From positions 51,209,283 through 51,273,282 of the forward strand of contig JAPTHN010000010.1 of NCBI GenBank assembly GCA_026936325.1: a stretch of DNA of 64,000 bases, given 5' to 3'. Made by a program: the position numbers and the translations under genes. Of this stretch, positions 40,307 to 51,880 are shown piece after piece. Numbering within the stretch: position 1 is the stretch's first letter; each line of letters starts with the position of its first letter. The DNA is from Platynereis dumerilii. Its lineage: Eukaryota > Annelida > Polychaeta > Phyllodocida > Nereididae. The notes under the pieces are model-generated. The model worked only from the letters and a program-made list of their open reading frames with translations. It was not told the origin of the DNA and made no database searches.

Positions 40307-40688
40307 TATTCAAAGGGATTCAACCATTATTGTAGTTTCATTGTGCAAAAATGCATGTCCAGCTGATATGTATTAATTTATTGTTTGAGGGGAGGGGGCT
40401 AAAGAAAAATGCATTTCTGTCACCAACACTGGACAGACAACTAATTAATTTTCTTTTTTATAAATTTCCAAGCCCACCCCTCTTTTTCTCTTACCTTGTC
40501 ATGTGGCCATGTTTGGGAACTTCAGAGATTAATTGTGTTTGTAGCAGTTGAGTTGTTTAAATACTATGTGTAGACTTTCACTCAGTAAATGTTCCTTGAT
40601 CCTGCTCCGCTTGAGTGATTGGCTTAGCCAGACCAGGTCTTAGCTAAGACCTGGCATAACTCTTAATACCATATTGGTGAAAACGGGC

Positions 40689-41179
40689 CCTATAGAATAC
40701 TGATGTCATCTCACATGGTATAAAGGCACACGAAATTGCTCAGTTTTATTGCACAGACCAGACACAAAGAGACGATTGCAGACTAAGGGATATTATCTGG
40801 TGTGTGGTGTGGTTGAGGGTGCGATTGAGAGGGACCGATGAGTACTGTTTTCATGCATCTGTTATGATCTGTTGATGTTATCATTCAAACTGCCCTCTCT
40901 GAACCAAACCAAATTATTTCGATTGTTCGGTAAAGGCACGGATGCAAGGTTCTGTCGATTAGAGTCCACCAGCTACACCCTGTATGGATGGCCGGTCGCA
41001 ACTTGGAGCTCATCGGGATGTGCCAATATATATTTCCTAACCGAAACCTTCAGAGAATATTGCCTCATAACACAAGGGCATATTATTCATGGTGTATAAA
41101 ATAGCTGCAATTCAAATACTTAATTTTTTGGACGTATTATTCCACTTATTGTCACCAACAATCTTGTCCTGCCCCTCTG
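40689..41179. other. Non-coding DNA, nothing recognised
   Basis: Sequence between the Harbinger relic and the next MITE. The frame at 40872-41099 has no recognisable domain. Confidence 0.4.
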
Positions 41180-41387
41180 CACTGTAAATTCTGAAATTCC
41201 GAGTTAGCTCAAATGATTGAGTGAGACGGTTGCACAATTTGTTTGAGCCATGGCAGCTTGCTGTTTTGAGTTATGATAATCCTTGTCTTGTTATAACTTG
41301 CAAACAACAAGCTATCTTGGCTCAAAGGAATTGTGCAGCCATCTCACTAAATCAATTAAGCTAACTCAAAATTCAAAATTTACAGTG
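41180..41387. mobile_element. 208-bp foldback MITE with CACTGTAAA ends
   Basis: Arms of about 90 bp run from CACTGTAAATTCTGAA to AAAATTTACAGTG and include GAGTTAGCT and GTGAGACGGTTGCACAATT. TG flanks both ends, consistent with a 2-bp target duplication. The shorter relative lies at 36972-37037. Non-coding. Confidence 0.88.
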
Positions 41388-42489
41388 TGGCCTTGTCATC
41401 TCGTCATTATCTTAGCCTCTGATCAGTCATAAAAGTATCAGTTTCAAATCACAAGCTTAAACATCTGTATTATACAGCGAAACAGAAGACGAGAGCCTTG
41501 TTGTGCAAATCCTTATTGTTGCCTCAAAGTTCTCCTTTGAAACTAAGGGCCATGCAATTGGATATTTTTAGTGTGACAATGGTGTCATTAGGTGTCTTAT
41601 GTCTCCCATGACGTCTATAACGTTCGTGACGTTGCGTATTGCTTTCCCCATGACGTCCAAAACACTCCTTCCGATGAGCAGTAGGGTGCTTCGACAATCC
41701 CCAGACCACTTATGACGGACCTTAAGCATGCGTTTTTGCAATCGTGTCACGTTGGGTGAGAGAAACCTTCAGGATTTTCTTTCTTTCTGATATTTCCTTT
41801 CCATTTTTCTCTCTTTCTTTTGCTCTTTGTTTCCTTTACTTTCTAGTGATGCAGTGAGGCCACCTATCAAAAGCCGGATCGTTGGAGGTCGTGTGAAGTG
41901 AGTGAGGAACAGCGTACGTTCATCCATCATCCTGTTGTGAAGATGGAGGTCTGCAGCAGCAGCCGATGAGAGCAACATCAGGGTCTTGTGCTGTGCAGAA
42001 ATACTTCAAAATACACTTAAGATTTGAACTGCAAAGATACACTCTACAAAATAAATCTCCTACAAAATCTCTGTTTGGTTTTTGGGCTTGTCCTACATAT
42101 CATTCCAATTTGGGCTTGTGGAAATACCATACAGCTGTATTATCTTTTGTTATGAATGGTGTAGGTTTCTAGGAAAACCAAACTTTTATGCAAACAACCA
42201 TTTTATTTGGTATTTCAAAAAAAAAACTATTTTGTCTCGAATTTGTACTCAGAACAAAATGCTTTGAATTCTTGGAATTGAGGTCTTGAGGATTGGAGAT
42301 ACATATCATATTAGATTTTTTACATAACAGCCACATGATAGTTCAAACAGCAAAATCGAAATTTTGACCTCTGATTTGCATCTAAGAATGTACTGAAGGA
42401 CATTCAAACAAGTGCACTCATACCAGGTAATCATGCAGGATCAGTCATTAATGTGACAGTTAGGGTGAAAGGTCTTTTTGTAAATGCTG
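41388..42489. other. Non-coding DNA, nothing firmly recognised
   Basis: At 42046-42240 there is weak similarity in style (CACTCTACAAAA, AAAACCAAAC, CTATTTTGTC) to the CACTCTAAAA MITEs, but no clear pairing of ends. Overlapping minus-strand frames at 41524-41750 share no domain with known proteins. Confidence 0.35.
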
Positions 42490-42570
42490 AAAACATCTTC
42501 AACTGGGATTCGAACCCAGGAGATTCTCTGAAGCAGAGAAATGCTCCTATGCAGCTCTTTCAGTTTCAAG
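42490..42570 (-). mobile_element. tRNA-like remnant (probable SINE head)
   Basis: On the minus strand GAGCTGCATAGGAGCA resembles a box A region. It is followed by a strong anticodon-type stem, TTCTCTG-CTT-CAGAGAA, and a canonical B box in CTGGGTTCGAATCCCAG. No acceptor stem pairing or CCA-ready end is evident, and position 33 of the loop is not T, so a functional tRNA is unlikely. No SINE body could be traced. Confidence 0.45.
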
Positions 42571-42599
42571 GGCTGTTTTCCTTCCTTCACTAATATTTG

Positions 42600-45262
42600 T
42601 CATCTAGCCTAACTGTAATTGGTGCAATGAAATACAGATGCCACCTGAGCGTAATTGCTCAGAAAGTTATGGGAACTTGAGAAGTGTTAATGTTCCCGTA
42701 ATGACACAGATTAATTGCACATTATAGCCACCAGCAGGTCACGAGTATTCCTGGTATTGCTCATGATGAACTGTTTAGGCATGTTGAATGGCATAATGAA
42801 GAGTTTATGTTTTGTCACCTTCCATAAAAGGTGCGACAATAACAAAAAATGCAGCAACATTCTTCGATAGACTTTCTGATCTTGGTGCCTGGTTTGTTTT
42901 GGTATAATTCCCCTTCCTTTGCCAAGTCAGGTTCTGGGATCTCAACACTTTGTAATTCACCAGACAATTTGTTAAATTTTTTTCTCTTGTAATTTTATAT
43001 GTAATAGAAAATACCCCATGGTCACCAATGCAATTGCATGCTTGAATCTGTGTCATCTGAAGGGTATTCCATACAATTTTGCTGAGCATAGGACACCAGG
43101 TATGTACCAGAACACAAAAAAAGGGATGGCATTTCATGGAAATGGCATGAAATAGCATCTGCACATATAAATCTCTTTCTACATCAGGGACATTGGGAAC
43201 CATTCCTTGTGCCCAGGGCTCAGTGCCTGGCCTGGTAATTGCTCAGCTCCAACTCGATCAAGTCACTTGCATATGCTAATGAGCAAGCATCAAAGGCTGG
43301 GTCACAATAAGTATTGGCAAGTGTAGGTCCCCCATATGCACACATCAAGCTCAGACTCAGTCAGAGGCAATATGCCTGATTCATATATACTGCTAGGCCC
43401 CTGCATTATGCAAGAGCACTGCTGTAGGATTGCAATAGCCAAAGAAACAGGTCCTTGCTGGGTTACAGTTTATTGGTAATCTTTCATCTACAGCTGCCTC
43501 TTGCCTCGGTGGTAGTAAAAGTGAGACTTTTCATCGTGCCACAGGTTGTGCATTCTAGCAACATCAAAACGTTGAACTTCCTGCAATACTACAGAGACAG
43601 ACTGATACCAGATTCTAACATCAAAGATGATTCACATTGCCTTTTGGCATTTCGAAGATTTTTTCATTCTTCCTATCTATTCAAGAAAAAGAAGCAGTTC
43701 AAAGTTTCCTTCCAACAGTTTTTTGTAATGTCCAAGTTGTCCAATCTATACACATGGGTAGGCAAGGCGGCACTGTTGTTTCACTTCCTGTTTGATCATA
43801 ACGTCTTGTGAAAAGCACATGTTTAAAAAAAAGCCTAATTACTATGAATCAAATTGTTGTCAGAAACATAGGATCATGCAGAACTGTCTATGACTATGTA
43901 GTCAAACTAGTCATTGTCAGTTATATCTATGCAAAAGTACACCTTCAGACTTCTTTGATATTGAATTAAATGGCTTCTAAATTGCTAGGTAAGTTGGCAA
44001 AAGTTTTCTGTATTGACATGGTTTAGGAGAATTTAGATCTCTTACCTTGCATATTGTCGTCTACAGGGCAATATGTTTATTTTGCCCTCTCCAGGTATAT
44101 CCCTTGCAATGACGGTTTAGTAAATAGATAATTCCATGTTGATAAATAGACTTGAAAATGTCTCAATTAAGATATCTTTGGCAAAAAGTCCATGGCTCTG
44201 CTCTGATATCTTCTGCTTTGACAGTGTTCATGAGGCTCTTTCAAGAAACAGGTGACAAGATTTTAATCTTGTTGTATTGTTTTGCACTGATTGCTGGCAA
44301 TAATCCCCTGTCTTGAGCCTCAGGTTAATAGACTCTGAACTTGACACCCATTTAAATGTGATTAAAACTGGATTCTCATTCAAAGGGTTGTGTGACCATG
44401 CATACAGCAAGAAGCGAGTTGAACAGCACAAGAACTTGAAACAATATCTGATATTCTGTTAGACCTTTTAAGATAAGTGTCCCATTGGAAATAATGCTTA
44501 ATTGGCAAACAGTCTTAGTAATGTCATTGACAGACATAGGTCATGGTTTGAGCATACTAGATTTGAACCCTGTATGGGAAGCCCAAAGTTCTCAGTGAAC
44601 CTTCATAAGCAAAAACCCAAGCATGATGTCTAGTAACTGTCATGCACAGGCTAACACATTGAGGATTCCCGCTCTCTCCTATCTCATCAATCAACCAGCG
44701 TAAACACCCAGAACTGGACTTAGAGGGGTGTGTATACCATATCTGGGCCTATCTATCTGCCTTATATGATTGAAAATGTGTCATTCACTTGAGAATATAA
44801 CACTCTAATTTTACATTTTACTTTATGTGACTTATCTTGCTTTCTATCTTTCACTTGATGTAAAATTAAACATTACCATTAATAGAGGCTGCACATATAA
44901 TATTATGCTATTCTCCAACCTCCCATTCACAACCAAGTCTTCCTTCCAGCCTTCTGTAAGTTCCATTCTCTACCAAGGGAAATCTGCAGCTTGCTCACAG
45001 CCAGGCCAGATTGACAGAGGGGCAACATGAGGAGATGTAAATAAGCAATTTAAGGCTGGAGCAAGCAATTAAGGCCAACTGGGAAGATGACGCACCTTTA
45101 AATAGAATTGTATTTCAAGAGAGTTTGAATGTAAACTTGAGATGACTCAAAGAGGTCTGAAAGCTTTAACATTGATCCGAAATACATTACAGTCTTAGTC
45201 TGCAATTTGAATTTACAGCTGAAGAATTACAAGTGCTTACAGAAATATGCAATCAGGGCAAC
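42600..45262 (+). repeat. Tandem duplication D2, left copy
   Basis: Anchors shared in order with 45263-48990 include GAGAAGTGTTAATGTTC, AATGCAGCAACATTCT, TAAATCTCTTTCTACATCAG, CTGCTAGGCCCCTGCATTAT and TGCAGCTTGCTCAC. The copies differ by many substitutions and by insertions in the right one. No gene is seen; the plus-strand frame at 43455-43811 is not kept in the other copy. Confidence 0.8.
44540..44765 (+). mobile_element. Diverged SINE, copy in D2 left
   Basis: Contains TAACACATTGAGGATTC, CTCTCTCCTATCTCATCAATC and a TATCTATCTGCC tail, in the same order as at 47750-48058 and as the reverse of 27760-28077. Heavily decayed; the head is barely visible. Confidence 0.5.
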
Positions 45263-47749
45263 ATAACACAGACCTATGCCACCTGAACAATATTGCTTAG
45301 AAACTTACGGGAACATGAGAAGTGTTAATGTTCTTGTAATGACACAGATTAATGGCACATTAGCCATCAGCAGGTCACGTAATACTGTGTTTATTGTTCT
45401 TAATGTCACATCTTCTATGTCATTGAATATGTACATAAGACTGCATCTGTCAACTTCAATAAGCTTGTTATGCAATTTTTTATAACTGTTCTTGACTGTG
45501 AATAACTATTGAGTGGGCATCAGATTGACTGTCTTGACTTTCCAGAGCATCAGTGCATGGACTTTTTAGCGGTTACCGCTGTCTTTGCCTGGTTGTTCTG
45601 GACTGATCTTCGTGAAAATGCCCGATTGTAACTTTTTAGCAATAGGCCGATATGTATACTTATCATTAATGAATACCTGATATTTATGTCTCAATAACTG
45701 CAGTCATTTTACTAATCATAAAACAGTGATTTCTGTGAAGTAATTTTGTTTATGGCGCGTATATAGTCAGCAACTAATTCTCTTTATCTGAATCGCTTAT
45801 CAATTGGGTGGCTGGAACCTAGATTTATAATGTTAGTATTCATATTGATCTTACATGTACCTGCTTATATTTTATGTAATCAGCTTTGTCTCTGTATAAC
45901 TTTTAAGCATTTTGTTTGCATTTTGTATTTTATATTTTATTTTGATGACAAATGTATCTGTGATGATATGAGATTTTCAATAAAAGATTATATATATATT
46001 GTTAATTTTATTGTTCAAGCCTATTTTAGGCATGTTGCATGGCATCCTGAGGAACTTATGTTGTAGCGTTACATAAAAGATGTTACAACAACAACAAATG
46101 CAGCAACATTCTGTACAGACCTTCCGATCTCTGTGCCTTAGTCAAAGAAAATATCCTGTGGTCACCAGTGCAGTTCCCTGCCCAGATATAACATTACCGT
46201 TAACAGAGGATGCACATATAATATTATGCTATTCTCCAATCTCCCATTCACGACCAAGTCTTCCATCCAGCAGGTATGTGTCAGAAAGACAAAAAAAAAG
46301 TGTGGTGAAATTTCATGGGAATAGCATGAAATAGCATCTGCACATATAAATCTCTTTCTACATCAGGGACATTGGGAACCATTCCTTGTGCCTAGGGCTC
46401 GGTGCCTGGTAATTGCACAGTTCCAACTCGATCAAGTCACTTGTATATGCTAATGAGTAAGCATCAAAGGCTGGGTCACAATAAGTATTGGCAAGCTTGG
46501 TCCCCCATATGCACACATCAAGCTTAGACCCAGTCAGAGGCAATATGCCTGATTCATATATACTGCTAGGCCCCTGCATTATGCAGTGGCACTGCTGTAG
46601 GATTGCAATAGCTAAAGAAACAGGTCTTTGCTGGGTTACAGTATATTGGTAATCTTTCACATACAGCGGCCCCTGACCTCTGTGGTAGAAAGAGTGAGAC
46701 TCTATAACATTCTGTTGTGACACAGATTGTACTTTCTTGAATTTTGCAACATCAAAAAGTTGTACCAAATATCATGACTGAACTTCCTACAACACTACAA
46801 AGAGCTACAGGGTAAAATAACAAGACACCAAAACCAGATTCTCACATCAAAGATGATTCACCTTGCATCTTGGCATTTCAAAGATGTTTTCATTTTTCCT
46901 ATCTATTCATAAAAGAAGAGGTACATGCAGCTCAAAGTTTCTATCCAGCATTTTTTTTTTCTATTGCCAACAACTTTTAACTTTTCGGGCTGTCCACTCC
47001 ATATAACAAGGTTAGTAGAACAGCACAAGAAATTGAAATAATATCACTTCTGAGATTGTCTTCCCATTGGAAATAATTTGGCAAACAGTCTTAGTTATGC
47101 CACGGACAGACATAGGTCATGGTCAGCCCCAATGTGACTCCAATGCACCAGCGACAGAGCACCTGGGCCAAGATCATGGTATGGCCTTACTGACTAAAGC
47201 ATCTCATCACCATATCAAGTGGACACTTCCCCAACCAACAACAGTTTGTAGGGCTTTACTACTGTTGTTGTGGATGTAAATGACAATATTTGACTGCCAG
47301 ATACACAATAGCGCAGGCCTTTTTTTAACTATGAGTTGGGCAATCGGGCACAACCCATTTGTTTTGCCCCCCCCTCCCCATAATTTTAATAGTTCAAACC
47401 TGCTGTTGTTGTACCGGGTGTTAATGCTGCAACATAATGTTTCGACAGTGATATTTTCCAAAAAAAGCGGTAGTCTAACAGAATTGATTAATATGATATT
47501 GTAATCTCCTGTAGAAGTTGTCAAAGTTATCCATTTCTGACTTGAAAAGAAAATTAAATCAGCTGCTTGTGATTCTTCAACAGCCTCAGTAAAGGTAATG
47601 AGAACAAAGAACTGCCAGTTTAAGGTCTCATTCACATGAAATTAAATGTGGCAATTTTTTATTGATTCAAGAGTGCCAAGCCTTGATTCCAACCCAAGGC
47701 CTTCTTAGGAGCAAGAGAATCTTGGGATTGTGTTGGAAACAAGCAGATT

Positions 47750-48058
47750 ATTACAGACCTATTCAAACTGACTGTCTTTGCCTGCATAGGTCCAAACCAA
47801 GTGTGGGAAAAACAAAGTTATCATTGAACCTTCATTAGCAAAAACCCCAGTTGGATGTCATTTGGATGAGACTTTAAATTTGTGGCCCTTTATATCAGTG
47901 CCTGTGCTGGGCAAGCAACAGATCCCTCACATGAGGTGAATGTGTAACATGTTGAGGCATATTATCCTCTCTCCTATCTCATCAATCAACCCGCATGAGT
48001 GCCAAAAATAGTTACTGGGCTCATAGGATTGTGTTTACTATATCTTTCTATCTATGTA
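47750..48058 (+). mobile_element. SINE, copy in D2 right
   Basis: The order is AGGTCCAAACC (decayed box B), AGCAAAAACCCC, ATATCAGTGCCTGTGC, TGTGTAACATGTTGAGGC, TCCTATCTCATCAATCAAC, then a TATCTTTCTATCTATG tail. It is the reverse complement arrangement of the better copy at 27760-28077. Confidence 0.6.
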
Positions 48059-48527
48059 AGGTGAGGTTGAAGTGTAGTAATATGTGATCAAGAAAGTGTC
48101 ATTATTCAAATAACACATATTTTCTTCTTTAAAAGTTTACTAGTTACTTTCTTGTTGCGAAAGAGCTTCTACTTGACGTAGAATTTTAACTCTGAAATAA
48201 AGACTGGTACATGTTTATGTTATTGAATGTATGCTATTCTCCAACCTACTATTCTCAGCAAAGAAATCTCCTTTCGAGTCTTCGGTAGGCCTAAGTTCTA
48301 TTCTCTACAAAGGGAAATCTGCAGCTTGCTCACGGCCAGGCCAGATTGACAGAGGGGGCAACATGAGATGTAAATAAGCAATTTAAGGCTGAAGCAAGCA
48401 ATTAGGGCCAACAGGAAAATGACGCAACTCTACTTCACCATGACGTCATTGAAGCGTCATGTAAATTAAACTAAGCCAGGACTCCTTTTCAAGAGAGTTG
48501 GAATGTAAACTTGAGATCACTCAAAAC

Positions 48528-48907
48528 TAGGGGTGTCACGATACACCTATCCCAAGATACGATGCATACCTCGATACCATAGCCACGATACGATACACGA
48601 TACGATACATCCATCATGCAGATTATGCTGCAGACAGCTTTGCAGAAGACATTGTTTCCAGTTACCACAAGGAGGCAGCACTGCCCAAAGTGACCAAACT
48701 TTCGTTTGGCTCCAATTTCATGAGACACCAAGTGACACAGATTTGCAATGTTTGCAAAATGTGACGAATTTGAGATGTTTTCTGAGGATTTACTGGGGTC
48801 TTTTCAATAAAAGTATGTATCTCGGTACATGCCCCATGATACGACATGTGTATCTTAAGGCAAAATATCGCGATATATCGATGTATCGAAATTTCGTGAC
48901 ACCCCTA
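48528..48907. mobile_element. hAT-type MITE (380 bp), 8-bp target duplication CTCAAAAC
   Basis: Ends TAGGGGTGTCACGATA and ATTTCGTGACACCCCTA form inverted repeats. CTCAAAAC occurs at 48520-48527 and 48908-48915. The D2 left copy has a single, uninterrupted site near 45143 (GATGACTCAAAGAGGTCTG). Subterminal regions are rich in CGATAC words on the left and ATATCG and TATCGATG on the right, typical of hAT short elements. The 8-bp duplication and GGGGTGTC ends support hAT. Frames crossing it are accidental. Confidence 0.93.
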
Positions 48908-48990
48908 CTCAAAACAGATCTGAAAACTTCAATGGTCTGAAACACCCTGTAGTCTTCATCTGTAATATGAATTCCTGGCATAAAAGGAAG

Positions 48991-50452
48991 CAACCGTGTT
49001 CATTATTATTTACAGTTTTCTCATCCACATGTTTGAGTTAAATGCCTCTGAAACATTTTCAGAGAATACACAAGGAAATTTACATTTGCAAAAATAAAAG
49101 ACAAGAAAAAATATGGTGGGCCTACAATCGCATATGTCTGCATTTCCCGACCATTATCATCACAATATGGAAGATTATGTTAAATGGGTTCAAGTCAAGA
49201 AAGACAAATATCTAAAGAACCATGAAACAGCCGATAAACTTGTAATGGCAAATTGACCAGTCTACAAGAGAAACATGAAAAAACATAAAACCTTCTTGGA
49301 CACCAAAAATGACCTCGATTGGTAAAACCCAGCTTGCCTGGGGACAAGGGAGCATAAACTTCACATTCAATGTGCAAAGATCTTCTATCAAAAATGATGA
49401 CTTCACCCTTTGTACTGACAACTCTGTTGTTTTTTTTTTCAGTTTTACAATGTTGTGTTCTTAGTTTACATCTTTCTTTGATCAAGCGATAAAATTTAGC
49501 TTTAGAGACCAATAAATAGATCTATAGACCTATGTTATCTTATGTTTATGTTATTTTATGTGATGAACAAATTTTACCAAAAGACTCTAGCCACAAGGAG
49601 CATTAAATTGGTCAACCCGTTAAAACTATCACAAAATTTTGTTTTGACCCATCTGCAGATCTCTTCAGATCACTTTTATATTTTTCACAAATAAATTATC
49701 CAATCAGTTTTGTTTTTGCAATCTTTCAAGGACTCTCCAGTTATTCGCTAAGTCTGAGTTAAAAAGTTCCCCAATCTCTGTTTCTCATTTTCAAATCGAT
49801 TACTATCTGGACACTTTGTTGATTCTAGGCGGCTGGGATCTCATTATATTTGACAGTGTGAAGTATTGTCATGGCGATGATGACGTCATATCAATAATAG
49901 ACTACTATCATATCAGGACAATTCATCTTAAGGGCCCAATCAATAAGCAAAATCTTAACACACTATTTATACACTCATTATCACCCAATCAATACAACAA
50001 GAGTATTTCTGTCACAGCATTTATCATTGCGAATAATAAGCATAGATTTTTTTTCAATATTTGATTGAAGCCCAATTTTCAAATTCAGGGGCTAATAGTT
50101 TTCTTTGACAGGAAATTATGTAATTCTCAGAAATGTCAGACATAATTATTCAATTTGAGCCTGTGACATAAATATAAATGTAAATGTAGGATTTTTTACG
50201 GTCCATTACAATGACGAAGTTAGAGCCTTTCTCTCCTCCCCGAGGAGTATGTACAGGCAGGCAGCCATTTCCAGCTAAGTCACTCTACAATCGCCATCAC
50301 TACCTACAGCCAAGTACCAATTTACACCTGGATTAAATCTTAATATGGCTTTAAGAAATCAACCTCCTAACAATTACATATTTTTGAAAGCCAGGAAAAA
50401 TTTAATCTTCTAAAAAAATCTTAGCAAGGAATCAATTATTTAGAAAATGTAG
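48991..50452. other. Non-coding DNA, nothing recognised
   Basis: AT-rich. One TGACGTCA word occurs near 49881. No gene or repeat assigned; the minus-strand frames at 49195-49512 overlap each other and have no known domain. Confidence 0.4.
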
Positions 50453-50696
50453 CGTCCAAAGGGAAAACCTATGTATAAGTCACATTTTGGACCAAATTGA
50501 GCTAAGGTCAAAATAGGACTTCTGAGACATGTTTCTTTATTTAGTTTAGATTTTCAAGAAGTGCCCCCTTACCCCAGAATGACACTGGCAAATCCCAGTA
50601 AGTCCAATTCTCATTGCAAGGACTGGAATTTAAAAGTCAATTTTGTCAGAAACTCCAAAATGTGCCTTACTAGGTTTTCCCTTTGTACACTAGAAA
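50453..50696. mobile_element. Short inverted-repeat element, AAAGGGAAAACCTA ends
   Basis: The left arm CAAAGGGAAAACCTA with CACATTTTGGA pairs with TCCAAAATGTG and TAGGTTTTCCCTTTG on the right; arms about 38 bp, total about 240 bp. No target duplication was resolved. Non-coding. Confidence 0.65.
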
Positions 50697-51145
50697 TACT
50701 GCCATAACCCCCCCCCCCCTCCAAAAGATACCTTATGATTGCCCCCTTCCTCTTGAAAAAATGCAAAGTGGATGTGGATGATAGAACTTTACATCTTGCA
50801 TGCATACACTTTTAAGTGGGGCAGGTAGGGACCAAGCTAATGAGCCGAGGAGCGCTATTGTCACCATCTAACATGGATTGTCATGTCTTGGGATTCACCC
50901 TGGGTCCTAGATGTTTCCAGCCGAACGCATCTCCACTGAGTTAGGTGCCAGAGACTATATTCTCCAGAAATAAAAGAGCCAATCGGGAACCTTGAGCACA
51001 TTATTCACAATCTTGGTCTACTCTTTAATAGTTCCACGTTTGAAGTACATCACTGCAGAATGTAGATTCATTGGATAATGCCTCACATTCCTCTATACAA
51101 ATAATGTCATTTTAGATGTTCAAGGAGCTCCAAGCCACTTATTTA
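50697..51145. other. Non-coding DNA with a C-rich run
   Basis: A run of about 13 C lies at about 50709-50721. The rest is unassigned. Confidence 0.4.
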
Positions 51146-51191
51146 TGTTGCCACTGCCGTCACGGCGTCACTGCAATGCTGATGCTGGTAC

Positions 51192-51632
51192 TATAACAAA
51201 ACAACCCAAGTCAGGGTCACTGAGTAACAATATCATGAGCTGTTGTGTGAATTAATATCACTCGAGCCCGCAGGGAGAGAGTGATATTAATTCACACAAC
51301 AGCGAGTGATATTGTACGAAGTGCCCTGACGCGTGGTTGTTTTGTTTTTATCGCCTGGTTTTACCTCAAATTTTCAATTATAAAGAGAGACTATTTTCTA
51401 CCATTACAAAAATGTGACGTCGCCATGGAGCAACAATGGATGTGACGTCACAATCCCATTGTTTTGGCCATTGCTTGGTTTGTGACGTCATCAGGCATCT
51501 GAAATGCTGGTGATATCATAACCATTGTTAAAAAATATTGCCCTTGAAGGGTGGTATTTTTTACAATATCATAGGCCCTGATATTTTGACTGTAAACAGT
51601 GATATTCACAGCCAACCAGGTGATAAAATGCC
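51192..51632. mobile_element. Foldback element F5 with CRE cluster
   Basis: A palindrome at about 51192-51345 pairs AACAAAACAACC, GTCAGGG and TGTTGTGTGAATTAATATCACTC with their complements around a CTCGAGCCCGCAGGGAGA apex. A second inverted pair joins TTTTATCGCCTGGTT (51346-51360) with AACCAGGTGATAAAA (51616-51630). Between lie three CRE-type words and a short hairpin (GTTAAAAAATA and TATTTTTTAC). The apex resembles those of F1, F2 and F6. No coding capacity. Confidence 0.75.
51415..51490. promoter_or_regulatory. Cluster of three CRE-type sites
   Basis: TGACGTCG (51415-51422), TGACGTCA (51443-51450) and TGACGTCA (51483-51490) lie within 76 bp, with an inverted CCAAT-like word CATTGTTTTGG between. 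TGACGTCA is the palindromic site for CREB/ATF factors. The cluster lies in the foldback element F5, so it may be that element's own promoter. Confidence 0.5.
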
Positions 51633-51880
51633 AATGTTGTGACTGCTACCATTGCAAGGTTGATACTGCTACAACTGTCATGCTAATTTTGCTACCACTC
51701 CAACATTTATATCACTACCACTGCAATGTTGATTTTGCTACCACTCCAACGTTGATACTGCTACCACTGCAGTGTTGATTTTGCTACTACTCCAAATAAG
51801 TCTCCAATGTTGACTCTGCTACCACTCCAATGTTCATTTTGCTACCACCCTGTGTTGGTACTGCTGCCATTGTATGACAG

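Larger units (their letters stand above)
38039..40688 (-). mobile_element. PIF/Harbinger-like DNA transposon relic, hosting element A
   Basis: Inverted ends GGCCCGTTTTCACCAA and its complement TTGGTGAAAACGGGCC bound the element; the similarity extends inward through ATGGTATTAAGAGTTA. The minus strand encodes part of a HARBI1-type transposase (see 38590-40306). Without the inner long-TIR insertion (38725-40191) the relic is about 1.18 kb, far shorter than an autonomous Harbinger, so most of the DDE domain and the second protein are gone. Superfamily is supported by the transposase fragment; the 3-bp target duplication typical of the group could not be confirmed. Confidence 0.8.
45263..48990 (+). 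repeat. Tandem duplication D2, right copy
   Basis: Direct repeat of 42600-45262, longer because of a segment at about 45385-46015 and a 380-bp MITE at 48528-48907. The extra segment at 45385-46015 ends with CAATAAAAGATTATATATAT. It could be a retroposed 3' end, but nothing in it is recognisable as coding. Confidence 0.8.
51146..51880. repeat. 23-bp minisatellite split by a foldback element
   Basis: At 51635-51880 a roughly 23-bp unit of the type GTTGATTTTGCTACCACTCC repeats about ten times with variation (GATACTGCTACCACTGC, GACTCTGCTACCACTCC). Related words at 51146-51190 (GTTGCCACTG, CACTGCAATGCTGATGCTGG) suggest that the array began before the insertion at about 51192-51632. Confidence 0.7.

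Noticed and set aside
42490-42570. Functional tRNA gene
   Set aside because: B box and anticodon-like stem are present, but a paired acceptor stem and a proper anticodon loop are not; kept only as a tRNA-like remnant.
43455-43811. 118-residue plus-strand frame
   Set aside because: The D2 duplicate does not preserve the frame, and no motif is recognisable.
46358-46768. 136-residue minus-strand frame
   Set aside because: The corresponding part of the left D2 copy (43190-43560) does not keep the frame; no domain.
47207-47635. 142-residue minus-strand frame
   Set aside because: No domain, unusual composition around a GGGGGG run, overlapping an opposite frame; probably chance.
48533-48940. 135-residue plus-strand frame
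   Set aside because: It lies almost wholly inside the hAT MITE and depends on the CGATAC-rich end; no protein similarity.
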